A stretch of DNA of 28,174 bases, from NCBI GenBank assembly GCA_900660155.1, contig CABFPE010000094.1, positions 1,348,828 through 1,377,001 of the forward strand. Reading direction: 5' to 3'. Below are positions 20,281 to 28,174 of this stretch, in pieces (the first letter of the stretch is position 1; each line of letters opens with the position of its first letter). The translations under genes and the position numbers were made by a program. The notes beneath the pieces are model-generated. The model was given only the letters and a program-made list of their open reading frames with translations, searched no databases and was not told where the DNA came from. This DNA comes from Hofstenia miamia (lineage: Eukaryota; Xenacoelomorpha; Acoela; Hofsteniidae).

Positions 20281-20645
20281 ATGCCCTCAATATTTGATTA
20301 CAAATGTGTATACTTACAATCTTCTTATAATAATATAAAGCAAAAAGATCATAAAAATAGTCTGTGCATCTCTAGAAAGCCAGAAACATTTAATTTGTAT
20401 TCACTTTCCATATATGGAAATAGAAAAATTGAAAAATCGATTATTTGCAATAACCTCTCAACGAAAGATTTTGCAATTTGCATATTTGAAATCAGCGCAT
20501 AAAACTGTCCCAACAGCTGTTGAGTTTTTATTTGTACACTATTTTGAGAATTTGTTAATGTTACCTACAATCCAAATAACAATCTTGTTGAATATATAGA
20601 GTATAAATGAAATGAAAATTCAGATATTCCTAGTAATAACTATTT
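20281..20645. other. Stretch without a supported gene
   Basis: Overlapping short plus-strand frames exist but have no conserved motif or splice support. Confidence 0.4.
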
Positions 20646-20700
20646 CAGTGGCGTACGCAAGGGGGGACATGGTGTTTTTTTAACATAAAATCCTGCATGT
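20646..20700 (+). mobile_element. Possible DNA transposon terminus (CAGTGGCGTA...GGGGGG)
   Basis: CAGTGGCGTACGCAAGGGGG at 20646-20665, followed by one more G, matches the general form of terminal inverted repeats common in animal DNA transposons (CAGTGGCGTA..., then a G run). No inverted partner was seen in the window, so it is a solo end or a degraded element. Confidence 0.45.
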
Positions 20701-21060
20701 GCCCCTGAACAATTCACTAAAAAATTAGGTGACATTAACTATTTCAATTTTCATAAATGAAGTAATTCATTGAAAAATTATGCACTATTTATAATTTAAA
20801 AATTGTCAACACTCAGACTTCCACTCGAAAAACAACATTAACTGATTATTTTTTATGCAATTTTTTTAAACTATGTATAAACTTCTAATCGTCGAATCTT
20901 TCAATGACCACGCACTCTGTGTATATAATAGTACAATTCATGTTAAGCTTTCTAAATATAAAACTATTTATGCTAGGGATTTTAAAATCTATTCAGACGA
21001 AGCCATTGAAAATTTACTCAGAAATTTTGATTAAACTTAAAAATTGTGGATTTCAATAAA
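20701..21060. other. Stretch without a supported gene
   Basis: AT-rich, no open frames of note. It probably belongs to the body of the element that starts at 20646 or is plain intron. Confidence 0.4.
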
Positions 21061-21089
21061 ATACAAAAAAGAGTGTTCTAATAAATAGT

Positions 21090-21195
21090 ATGAAATCCGA
21101 GCATATTACACACAATCGAAGAGTGTCTCAAAGCGCACAGCACTAGGGTCAATTATATTTGTAATATATTTAAATGACATTATTAAACATGCAGT
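21090..21195 (+). mobile_element. Small LINE reverse-transcriptase relic (motif B)
   Basis: With one frameshift near 21135 the plus strand reads HNRRVSQ, then ALGSIIFVIYLNDIIKH, matching the RT segment GVPQGS.LGP.LF..YINDI. Flanking motifs are not recognisable. Too short to classify. Confidence 0.5.
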
Positions 21196-21485
21196 AAACG
21201 TAATGATGAATTTAGGGCCACGAACAATTTGCATAGTGACATTGAAAATCTTTCTAGGTAATTCCATGCAGCTTCAATTTTATTTAAGCAAATATGGCCG
21301 AGAATAAATGTCTTTTCTTGCTTACTTATAGGTATACCGGATCACATTAATATACTCGCAGGAGTATTCATCGACAAAACACAATTATGCTGAGCACATT
21401 AACTGATTTCTTGCGATGAACTCACCACATACATAGACACGCACAAAGTCCTTAGTATTGTTATTTCATTTCTTCTCACAGCTTC

Positions 21486-24002
21486 ATGCTGGTATCCCTC
21501 TCAGCTCGGAGAACTCACCAGTTCCCAGGGAGTCTGAGAGCTTTCTTCAGGACTCTAGCTGTTCCTAACAATGTTGCCTTCTGTGCTACTGCTCCTCCCC
21601 ATTTTTATACTCCCAACTCATCCAAGTATCTCTTATGCTTCTTACTCATTGCTCCTAGTGCTCCTACAACTACCGAGACCACTTCAACTTTCTTCAACTT
21701 CCACAGTCTTTCTATTTCCTCTGCAAACGCCCTATACTTGTCTATCTTCTCTTTCTCCTTGCTTTCTACATTCCTGTTCTTTGGTACTGCTATGTCTATC
21801 ACTGTTCCCAATCTTTTCTCTTTGTCTACCACTACTATGTCTGGTCTCCGCGCTTCTTTTACCTTTCTTGTCTCATTTTCTATGAGCTCATATGCCAATT
21901 ATCTCCTGCTTCTAACCCGTGCTGCCTGCTCAAGCTCCAGGGTACCATTCGTCCCACCTTGTCATGCCTGAACTTTTACTCATTCTGTACCAACTTCTCA
22001 CACCCTGATATCAGATGATCTACTATCTCACACTCATTCTTACATAGCCTACACTTGTCACTTACTTCCATTCTTCTATCTATGTGCTTCTTCACCCAGT
22101 TTAATCTAATTGCTTGCTACTGTGCTGCCATTATCAGTGCTTCTGCTTCTCTTTTTATTCCTGCCTTCTTTAACCACTTGTTGCTTTCTTCTCAGTCACA
22201 CTTTTCTGTGTTCCTCCAGTATTCTCCATGCATTGCTTTCTGCCTACACCTTGTTTGTCTCTCTAATTCCATCCTACTCTGGTATACTGTCTTTCCTTCA
22301 CTCTCAGTTCTTATCTTTCTTAAATCCTTAGTGGCCTCCAGTAGTTACCCTCTAGTTTGTGCTTCTACCTATTCCTCTAGCCCTAGTGCTGCTGCTTCCA
22401 CAGTTTCCTCCACACTTAGCAGTCCTTTCACTCCATTATACCTTGCCATGTACAACCTAACAACATCTCCATTTAAGTTAAAAGCCCTCTCCACCTTGTC
22501 TCCCTGTCTAGCTCCCTAAGTTCATTGTTGTTGCACCTAACTATTCCTGCCAAATATCTCAACACTGGTATCCCATATATTAATTCCTTTTATACTATTC
22601 CCCCATTCAATGCTGACTTCTGTAGTAACTTCCTTACTCTCCTCTTGTATCCTATTCTTAGTCTCATCTTCATTTCCTCATGATTTGTTTAGTACCTCTC
22701 TATTACGCCTAAGTACTTGTACTCCTCTTTGACTTCTTCAATCGTACCCTCACTGCTCATCCTTAAACCATCCCCTTCCATACACTTACCTCTAGTCATT
22801 GTCACTTCGGCACACTTTTCTAATCCAAATTCTAACCCTGAATCTCTGCTTGCCTTCTCCAATTTTTTCACTTGTTTCTGCAACATCTTCCTTGATCTAG
22901 CATATATCTTCAGGTCGTCCATGTACCACAGGTGACTCACTCGTCTACCATTGTCATCAAACTTATACCCTATGCTTGTCTCCTTTAACTTTTCTGTGAT
23001 AGGGATTAAGCTAACTACAAACAGTAGTGTTGCTAAGCTGTCTCCCTGGAATATGCCTCACTTAAACCTCAACCTGTGCCTATCTATATCAGTCTGCCAC
23101 TTTCCCATCTCCCTCTCTAGAAACTCAACCCATTTCCATGAAACTCNTTCGCTTTAGAATTTATTATTCTTTCGAAACTTGATGTCGAATATTTGGCAAT
23201 GTTTTGCGTAATGATTGACATGAGATTTTGCGTAACCTGCTTACATAAAAATTGTATCTAGGNCTTCCTTGATCTAGCATATATCTTCAGGTCGTCCATG
23301 TACCACAGGTGACTCACTCGTCTACCATTGTCATCAAACTTATACCCTATGCTTGTCTCCTTTAACTTTTCTGTGATAGGGATTAAGCTAACTACAAACA
23401 GTAGTGTTGCTAAGCTGTCTCCCTGGAATATGCCTCACTTAAACCTCAACCTGTGCCTATCTATATCAGTCTGCCACTTTCCCATCTCCCTCTCTAGAAA
23501 CTCAACCCATTTCCATGAAACTCCATTGACCTCTAGCGTCCTCAATACCTACCTAAATGATATGCTGTCATATGCCTCTTCTGTAGTCTATCCATGCCAT
23601 TGCTAAGTTTGTCTTCCTTCTTCTACAATTCTCCACCACTGCCTGGCCTATTAACAACTGATCTTTGCACTCTCTTGTTTTTGTCCTGCATCCCCTTTGT
23701 TCCTCTGGTATCAACCTATTCTGTTCTAAGTAACATGCCAGCCTACTTGAAATCACTGAAGTTAGCAATTTCCAAGTTGTTGGCAGACATGTTATTGGCC
23801 TAAAGCTGCTTGCCTCACTACTTTTCTCTGGGCCCTTCCCACTACCATCCACTCTGGACACCCACTCACTACAGACTCCTCCAATGCTACTGCTAGTCTC
23901 TCATGAACACTTGTGAACTTCTTCAGCAAATACCCATGTAGCTCATCTCTGCCTGGTGCTTTCCAGTTCTTCATCTTCTTTAGAGCCTCCCTCAGCTTTG
24001 CC

Positions 24003-24003
<1 letters not shown>
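21486..24003 (-). mobile_element. 5'-truncated LINE with YMDD RT, CCHC knuckle and C-terminal nuclease-like domain (R4/Dong-like)
   Basis: Reading minus from 24003: LREALKKMKNWKAPGRDELH (RT start), ASSFRPITCLPTTWKLLT, EEQRGCRTKTRECKDQLLIG, LAMAWIDYRRG (motif A), FQGDSLATLLFVVSLIP (motif B), SHLWYMDDLKIYARSRKM (YMDD catalytic motif), LEFGLEKCAEVTMTRGK and EYKYLGVIERY. Near 22050 comes a CCHC knuckle CKNECEIVDHLISGC. At 21898-21605 comes RRPDIVVVDKEKRLGTVIDI with downstream KEKEKIDKYR, the PD...D...K pattern of a restriction-like endonuclease. This domain order (RT, knuckle, RLE, no N-terminal APE) is that of R2/R4-type LINEs; the residues most recall the R4/Dong group. Several frameshifts and stops are present, and a 260-bp duplication (see separate entry) distorts the middle. 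The 5' truncation point abuts a TTA repeat. Confidence 0.85.
22887..23523. repeat. 260-bp direct duplication (22887-23146 and 23264-23523) around a 115-bp foreign segment bounded by Ns
   Basis: The two 260-bp copies are identical at an offset of 377 in everything I compared, including a 65-codon shadow frame. Copy 1 ends at an N (23147), then comes a 115-bp unrelated AT-rich segment (23148-23262), a second N (23263), and copy 2. The LINE sequence left of copy 1 and right of copy 2 joins perfectly if one copy and the segment are removed. This is what two unmerged overlapping contigs with a small contig placed between them would give. Confidence 0.9.

Positions 24004-24047
<44 letters not shown>
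24004..24047. repeat. (TTA)n microsatellite at the LINE 5' junction
   Basis: About 14 TTA units directly follow the truncated 5' end of the minus-strand LINE (CTTTGCCG|TTATTA...). On the element's strand this is (TAA)n. Confidence 0.95.
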
Positions 24048-24049
<2 letters not shown>

Positions 24050-24244
24050 ATATTACGCTCACACTATACAAANCAACGAAATTATGGGTAATAGTGGTTT
24101 CTAAAGAGATGTGTCTTCAGATCTTTCTTAAAAGTCACTAATGACTAATCAGAGAAATGAAAAGTAGCATTCATTCCTACAGTGGAAAAATTAATGCCGA
24201 AAATGTCGTATCTTCTAAGTAAGTGTAGTGACATTCAAACGTTC

Positions 24245-24535
24245 TCTCTGTCTCTATCTCTCCTAAGTACTTCTACCCTTCCTTGATTTCTTCAATCTTA
24301 TCCCACTCCTCATCCGTAACCCATCTCCCTCTGTACACTTGCCCTGATCATTGTCACTGCTGCACATTTTCCTAATATCAAATCCAACCTATGCTCTCTA
24401 CTTGCCTTCAACAGTGTGTCCGTTTGCTTCTAGAACACCTTCCTTGAACTAGTATACATCCTTAGGTCAGCATGTATCATTGGTGACTCATTACTTTACA
24501 AATCTTCTCTAAAATTATAAGCTATTTCTGTCTCC
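24245..24535 (-). mobile_element. Second, older fragment of the same LINE type (YMDD region)
   Basis: This stretch aligns at nucleotide level with 22700-22985 over its whole length (for example CCTAAGTACTT.TAC, TTGATTTCTTCAATC, CATTGTCACT..GCACA.TTTTC, TTCCTTGA.CTAG.ATA.ATC.T.AGGTC, GGTGACTCA). It shows many substitutions and small gaps and is clearly more diverged than a recent copy. It contains the region coding YMDD, no longer open. Its 5' end abuts a TTA/TTG repeat. Confidence 0.85.
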
Positions 24536-24537
24536 CT

Positions 24538-24559
24538 TATTATTATTGTTGTTGTTGTC
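24538..24559. repeat. (TTA)n(TTG)n microsatellite
   Basis: TTATTATTATTG followed by TTG units, directly at the 5' end of the older LINE fragment. Confidence 0.9.
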
Positions 24560-25039
24560 ACTATTATTTTATGAATTTATTGAACTCTTTTTGGAAACGC
24601 TTAGTAACATACATTTTATTAAATAATTTTCAATTTGTTGGAATGCGATGAAACTCATGGGTATGGCTAAGATAAAATACATAACAGAAAAATTTTATCA
24701 ACGAAGAAGCCCTGATTGCTTGAAGTGGAGTGAGGACTAAATGAAATTATTTTTGAAGCATTAATTGTATGTATAGATATTATGCATAATCAAAAAAATT
24801 CTCCATCAAGCACGCAATGATTTCATAGTCTAATGGGAAGATTGCAATCAAATTTAATTATGCATTTAGAGTTAAATCAAATTAACTTCTGTTATTGTGT
24901 TGTATATGAGCATTAAATTATGATGCAATTTATTGATATTTATTATCTGAAGTGCTTTATGCTTGTAACTAGTTCATATCGCAAATTTTTCATTGCTGCA
25001 TATACTGTAATAATTAAAAGATTTTCTCTAGATAAATAC

Positions 25040-25345
25040 CTGTGTTTCTGTAAAAAACTGCTTAAAAACATGAAGTAATTGGTGAGGAAAAATGCGAAAT
25101 TCCGATCTTTGATATTCACCTTTTTTAATACAGGCAGCGTCAAAACATTTTCTTAACATTCGTTTGTTGCTCTTTTTGTCTTGAAAAACAATGTAAATCA
25201 TCGCAACAGCTCTCGCAGCATCCATATCAGCAGTTGATTTATAGTCATTGATGTTCTTAAGAAAGTTTTCTAGTTCTTCTTCTATTGGAAAATATGTGCT
25301 TAATCCTTTGTAGAAACTCTTTGAATTTAAAGATGAATCTATCAT
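25040..25345 (-). CDS. Unrecognised minus-strand gene, first identified exon
   Basis: The open frame starts at ATG 25345 (MIDSSLNSKSFYKGLSTYFP) or after an AG at 25340-25339, and runs through IEEELENFLKNINDYKSTAD, MDAARAVAMIYIVFQDKKSN and FRIFPHQLLHVFKQFFTETQ to a donor CAG|GTATTT at 25039. The donor is phase 0 and the next exon at 17874 starts in phase 0, giving FFTETQ-FKHTF. Upstream in frame there is a TAA at about 25372 and no pyrimidine-rich acceptor, so ATG 25345 may be the true start. The start context is weak. The product of the four exons would be about 290 residues, helical in its first two thirds with a charged tail. No signal peptide or membrane segment. Family not recognised. The 7.2-kb intron holds a LINE and a decayed ORF. 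Confidence 0.6.
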
Positions 25346-25358
25346 TTGACGTAGTTCA

Positions 25359-26095
25359 ATGAAAATTGTATATTACGGGAAATATTTGATTAATAATTTA
25401 TTAAAGATTACTATTTCATTTTTTCTAAGGACGTTGATAATTCAAGGGAAAAAAGCTCCATTGGAACTGCAAAAAACCCTAACGCTAACTTTATTCCAAT
25501 CACTAAAGCAATGTAGACAAACCTTTTATTGGAAGTCAATAATGCATCGACACATACAAATTATTTGGAAATCCTACAACAGCTGTTCGTTCCTAGTCTA
25601 ATGCCTCCATTAAGAGTATCTTAGCTATTGTTTTATCACTCCCATTATCAAAAACAATCAAAGAAATTGTGGTTACAATATTAGCTTCTTTATACGAAAA
25701 TGTATTAACTCTATTGACAATGCATTTAAATCTGTTCAATTCATTCTAGGTAAAGTTGCCCCATTTCCTTATAAGGAAACCCCCATTAAGAAAGCACAAC
25801 TGAAGAATCAAATAAAACTTCGTAATTTGAATTCTTATTATATATTCGCACAAATCAATGGTCCAATTTTTCAATTAAGAAGAGTCAAAGTCAAAGCAAA
25901 TTTGTTGAAAGAAATAGTACAAATGTCACAACAATGATCTTGTCCTTGCGGAGACCTGAAAATTACGGACAGTTTTGCTTCTCTCCTTAAAAAATTTACT
26001 TATGATAAATAAGGAAATCGTCGTGTTTCTCAGATAACATTTAACCTGCCAATTGCGACCACTTTTTCCGTTACAGTTAATGGATTTGACCTTTA
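25359..26095 (+). pseudogene. Decayed unrecognised ORF, one frame with few stops
   Basis: One plus frame stays open from ATG 25359 over about 245 codons apart from five stops, two of them close together at 25599-25613 and others at 25935, 26008 and 26093. Segments read SLKQCRQTFYWKSIMHRHIQ, SIDNAFKSVQFILGKVAPFP, YKETPIKKAQLKNQIKLRN, ANLLKEIVQMSQQ, SCPCGDLKITDSFASLL and RRVSQITFNLPIATTFSVTV. In AT-rich DNA a neutral frame would show far more stops, which suggests past coding. I recognise no family; a gene relic or an element ORF are both possible. It starts 14 bp from the start of the minus-strand gene, head to head. Confidence 0.4.
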
Positions 26096-26159
26096 AAAGA
26101 TGGGCAATATACAGGAACAAATTATATTTTTCCAATAATTCAAATGCAATTCATAAATC

Positions 26160-26384
26160 AATACTAATGCGAATGAATTTTTTATTGTTTTATATGAATG
26201 ATTGATAGTTTACAGCGTTTTCATGAAGATACACACAATGCCTATTATAATGATGAATACCCACATGTACATGTATTAAAGGCCTGCTAAGTTTTTACTT
26301 CTTTGGTGATTTGAGAAAAACCTGACAAATACGGGTACCTGAGAGTAGTGACCACATGTTAAAAGTCCCTTGACAACCTATTTT
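26160..26384. other. Stretch without a supported gene
   Basis: AT-rich sequence between the decayed frame and the 3' end of the minus-strand LINE. Nothing recognised. Confidence 0.4.
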
Positions 26385-27968
26385 TTTAAGATTCAAAACA
26401 ATTTATTGATACAATAAACTAGTACAAAAAGCTATAAACTACAAAACTAAAAAAAGCTATTTACAAATATAAAAAATATATATAATATTAAAATGTGTGT
26501 GTGTTGTGTGTGTGCATTTTATACAAAATTTTCAAATGAATGTAGTGTATTATTGTCGTTAAGTAGGCATTGTATATTAAAGAGAATGTTCGCAATTTTT
26601 TCCTGAATTTTTTGCATTTTTTTCAAATTTAATTTCTCTATTTAAGTTATTCCATAATTTAGTTGCTGTGTGGTGAAAACTATTAAAATATTTATCCAAG
26701 CATAAAAATGTTTGAGAACGTTCATTTAATTTAATATACTGTTTTAAAAACGAAATTGCAGCCTGGCCAAATTTGAATTTAAATAATATTGATCACATAT
26801 GCATTTGAATTTGGTAATAAGGGGATACTATTTTGTATTTTTATCAGTAATCGAATGCATTGTCATGTTTTTGTGCAAAACTGAGTGTTTTAAGGGACCA
26901 ATTGAAGGTTTTAGACAGGAGGATGCGATGTTTTGAATTAATATTTGTAAAAAGGAATGAGCAATATTGAAAGTGTGAAAGGCAGAGTGCATTTATTAAT
27001 TGTTTGTGGTANAGAAGCCATTTTTTTAATTTTAGCCATGAAGAATTGTTCGAAATTTAAACGTTTGTCAATTTCAACACCTAAATAGTTAATAGATTCG
27101 CTTTGCTTTATTGGTACATTATTTAATTCAAGTTCTATGTTTTTTGTGAGATTTCTGTTTGTCTTAGGGGAAAATATTATGAATTGTGTTTTTTCAATAT
27201 TTTTTTAAATTTTCGATCTCATATTGAAGATTTTTAGTTGCATTAAAGGCATTTATATCAGTACTTATAAGGCAGGTATCATCTGCATATTGATAAATTT
27301 TACTGTTTTTTGCATCTTGAGTGCTAAACCCATTACGGAAACCAAATTGTTTTTTGAAAGAATATTTTCAGATATCAAATATGCATTTATTTGATTATTT
27401 AATAATTTTTCGAATAGTTTACTAAAGAGGTGGCCAAAGTAAATGGGCCTATAATTTTGTGCATTTAGAGGGTCACCTTTTTTATATATAGGACTTCTTA
27501 AATATATCCGGGAATTCATTATCAATAATGCATTGGTTAAATGCGAATAGTAGATGTTCACTAAAGATATGAAAATGATGTTTAATAACAAAGATTGGAA
27601 GATTATAGGATGCCGTTGATTTATTTGTGTCTAAAGTTTTTATTATGGTTTCTAGCTCATTTTTATTTATGAGTCTAAAAGAAAAGTATGTTTTTCCTGG
27701 GAATTTATTAATATTTTACTTTCTCTTATATTGGAGAAAATTGAAATTGCCAAGTTCCTTAAATGTTGTATTTAGGTAGTCTATTATTCTTGTTTTTTCT
27801 GTTGTAGTTTGGTTATCAATACTTAATTCATTAATTTCAGTTGAAATTCTTTTACTTTTTCCTAAAATTTTATGAATATATCGCCATTTTTCGTTTGTAT
27901 TATTTAGTTTATTGAAGAACCATTTTTGTTTTAAGGCAGATTTTTTATTTCTTAATTGTTTAATAATC
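26385..27968 (-). mobile_element. CR1/Jockey-like LINE with in-frame internal deletion in the RT
   Basis: Minus strand from 27968: linker NKKSALKQKWFFNKLNNTNE and EKWRYIHKILGKSKR; RT start LDTNKSTASYNLP (K.P. region); SPIYKKGDPLNAQNYRPI; FSKLFEKLLNNQINAYLI; QFGFRNGFSTQDA, which runs directly into SKIYQYADDTCLIST in the same frame. The region with motifs A and B (first catalytic Asp, PQGS..GP) is missing between them, about 80-90 codons by comparison with the family. Downstream come NYLGVEIDKRLNFEQ, then HHTATKLWNNLNREIKFE (C-terminal W-N-L motif). The 3' end is near a T run at 26382-26388 (A-tail on the element strand). Stops and shifts elsewhere. The left end of the coding similarity coincides with the N at 27969. 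Confidence 0.8.
26494..26514. repeat. (GT)n microsatellite in the LINE 3' region
   Basis: TGTGTGTGTGTTGTGTGTGTG, one interruption. Confidence 0.9.
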
Positions 27969-27969
27969 N

Positions 27970-28174
27970 ATATATTTTATTTAAATATATTGGCAATAAA
28001 TAAATATATTTATTTTTCAACAAGAACAATGAAATATATGTATTTTTTCTGACAAAAATTTTAATTACATGAAAAATACAGTGAGTATATTATTGTGCAG
28101 TACCGTGCTGGTAGACACTGCTTATATATGCAATGACACCCTGTGAATAATATTCTATAAAGCAGCTAAGGAAT
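27970..28174. other. Right edge, AT-rich, no gene
   Basis: Contains an 18-bp perfect palindrome AAATAAATATATTTATTT (27998-28015), which is unsurprising at this base composition. Follows an N at 27969, so its continuity with the LINE is uncertain. Confidence 0.5.

Noticed and set aside
21486..21971. 161-codon plus-strand frame, the longest in this area
   Set aside because: It is the antisense shadow of the LINE C-terminal region; the minus frame carries the recognisable PDIVV...IDIAVP nuclease-like motif. The Ser/Leu-rich plus product has no motif.
22055..22519. 154-codon plus-strand frame
   Set aside because: Antisense shadow of the same LINE (Glu/Lys-rich minus coding reads as Ser/Leu/Pro-rich on the plus strand).
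25061..25119. A 59-nt intron in the exon at 25040-25345 (AAAAAAG|GTGAAT ... TTTTTAAG|CAG)
   Set aside because: Reading straight through stays open and protein-like and gives the donor CAG|GTATTT whose phase fits the exon at 17874. The intron is not needed.
27998..28015. 18-bp perfect palindrome of A and T
   Set aside because: Expected by chance at this base composition; no paired feature nearby.

Overview
The window reads as a stretch of AT-rich nuclear DNA from an invertebrate animal; the lineage cannot be fixed from the sequence. Three things point this way: spliced genes with consensus GT...AG introns and AATAAA signals, many decayed non-LTR retrotransposons (LINEs), and two decayed copies of dispersed protein families I associate with invertebrate genomes. 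Nothing is bacterial: no operons, no ribosome binding sites, no CRISPR, no tRNA or rRNA gene. Five single N bases mark contig joins, and at least one of these joins looks wrong.

Layout, left to right. 1-1526 (minus): a frame-broken copy of a dispersed invertebrate protein family. 1800-3250: a TA microsatellite, an unrecognised open frame and a long near-perfect hairpin (2926-3011). 3254-5733 (plus): the 3' exons of an Acinus (ACIN1) homologue, with introns of 60 and 43 nt and a polyadenylation signal. 6463-10607 (plus): pieces of a DNL-type zinc finger gene (DNLZ/Hep1), apparently decayed, whose large intron is packed with LINE remnants (6797-10380). 10800-11600: another LINE tail.

12687-25345 (minus): four phase-compatible exons that I join into one unrecognised gene of about 290 codons. 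Its introns hold a diverged tandem duplication, TA microsatellites, a decayed zinc-finger-family ORF (19333-20220), possible hAT-type transposon ends, and a LINE with a YMDD reverse transcriptase, a CCHC knuckle and a C-terminal nuclease-like domain (21486-24003). Two copies of that LINE end at TTA/TAA microsatellites. A 260-bp exact duplication inside it, bounded by single Ns, looks like an assembly fault. 25359-26095 (plus) is an unidentified decayed frame. 26385-27968 (minus) is a CR1/Jockey-like LINE with an internal in-frame deletion.

The host content is therefore small: the end of a splicing factor, a probably dead mitochondrial chaperone escort gene, and one unrecognised gene. Most of the rest is mobile-element debris in introns and between genes. 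I found no convincing new multi-gene system. The best leads are the unrecognised minus-strand gene, the hairpin at 2926-3011, the very short introns, and the association of the LINE with TAA repeats.
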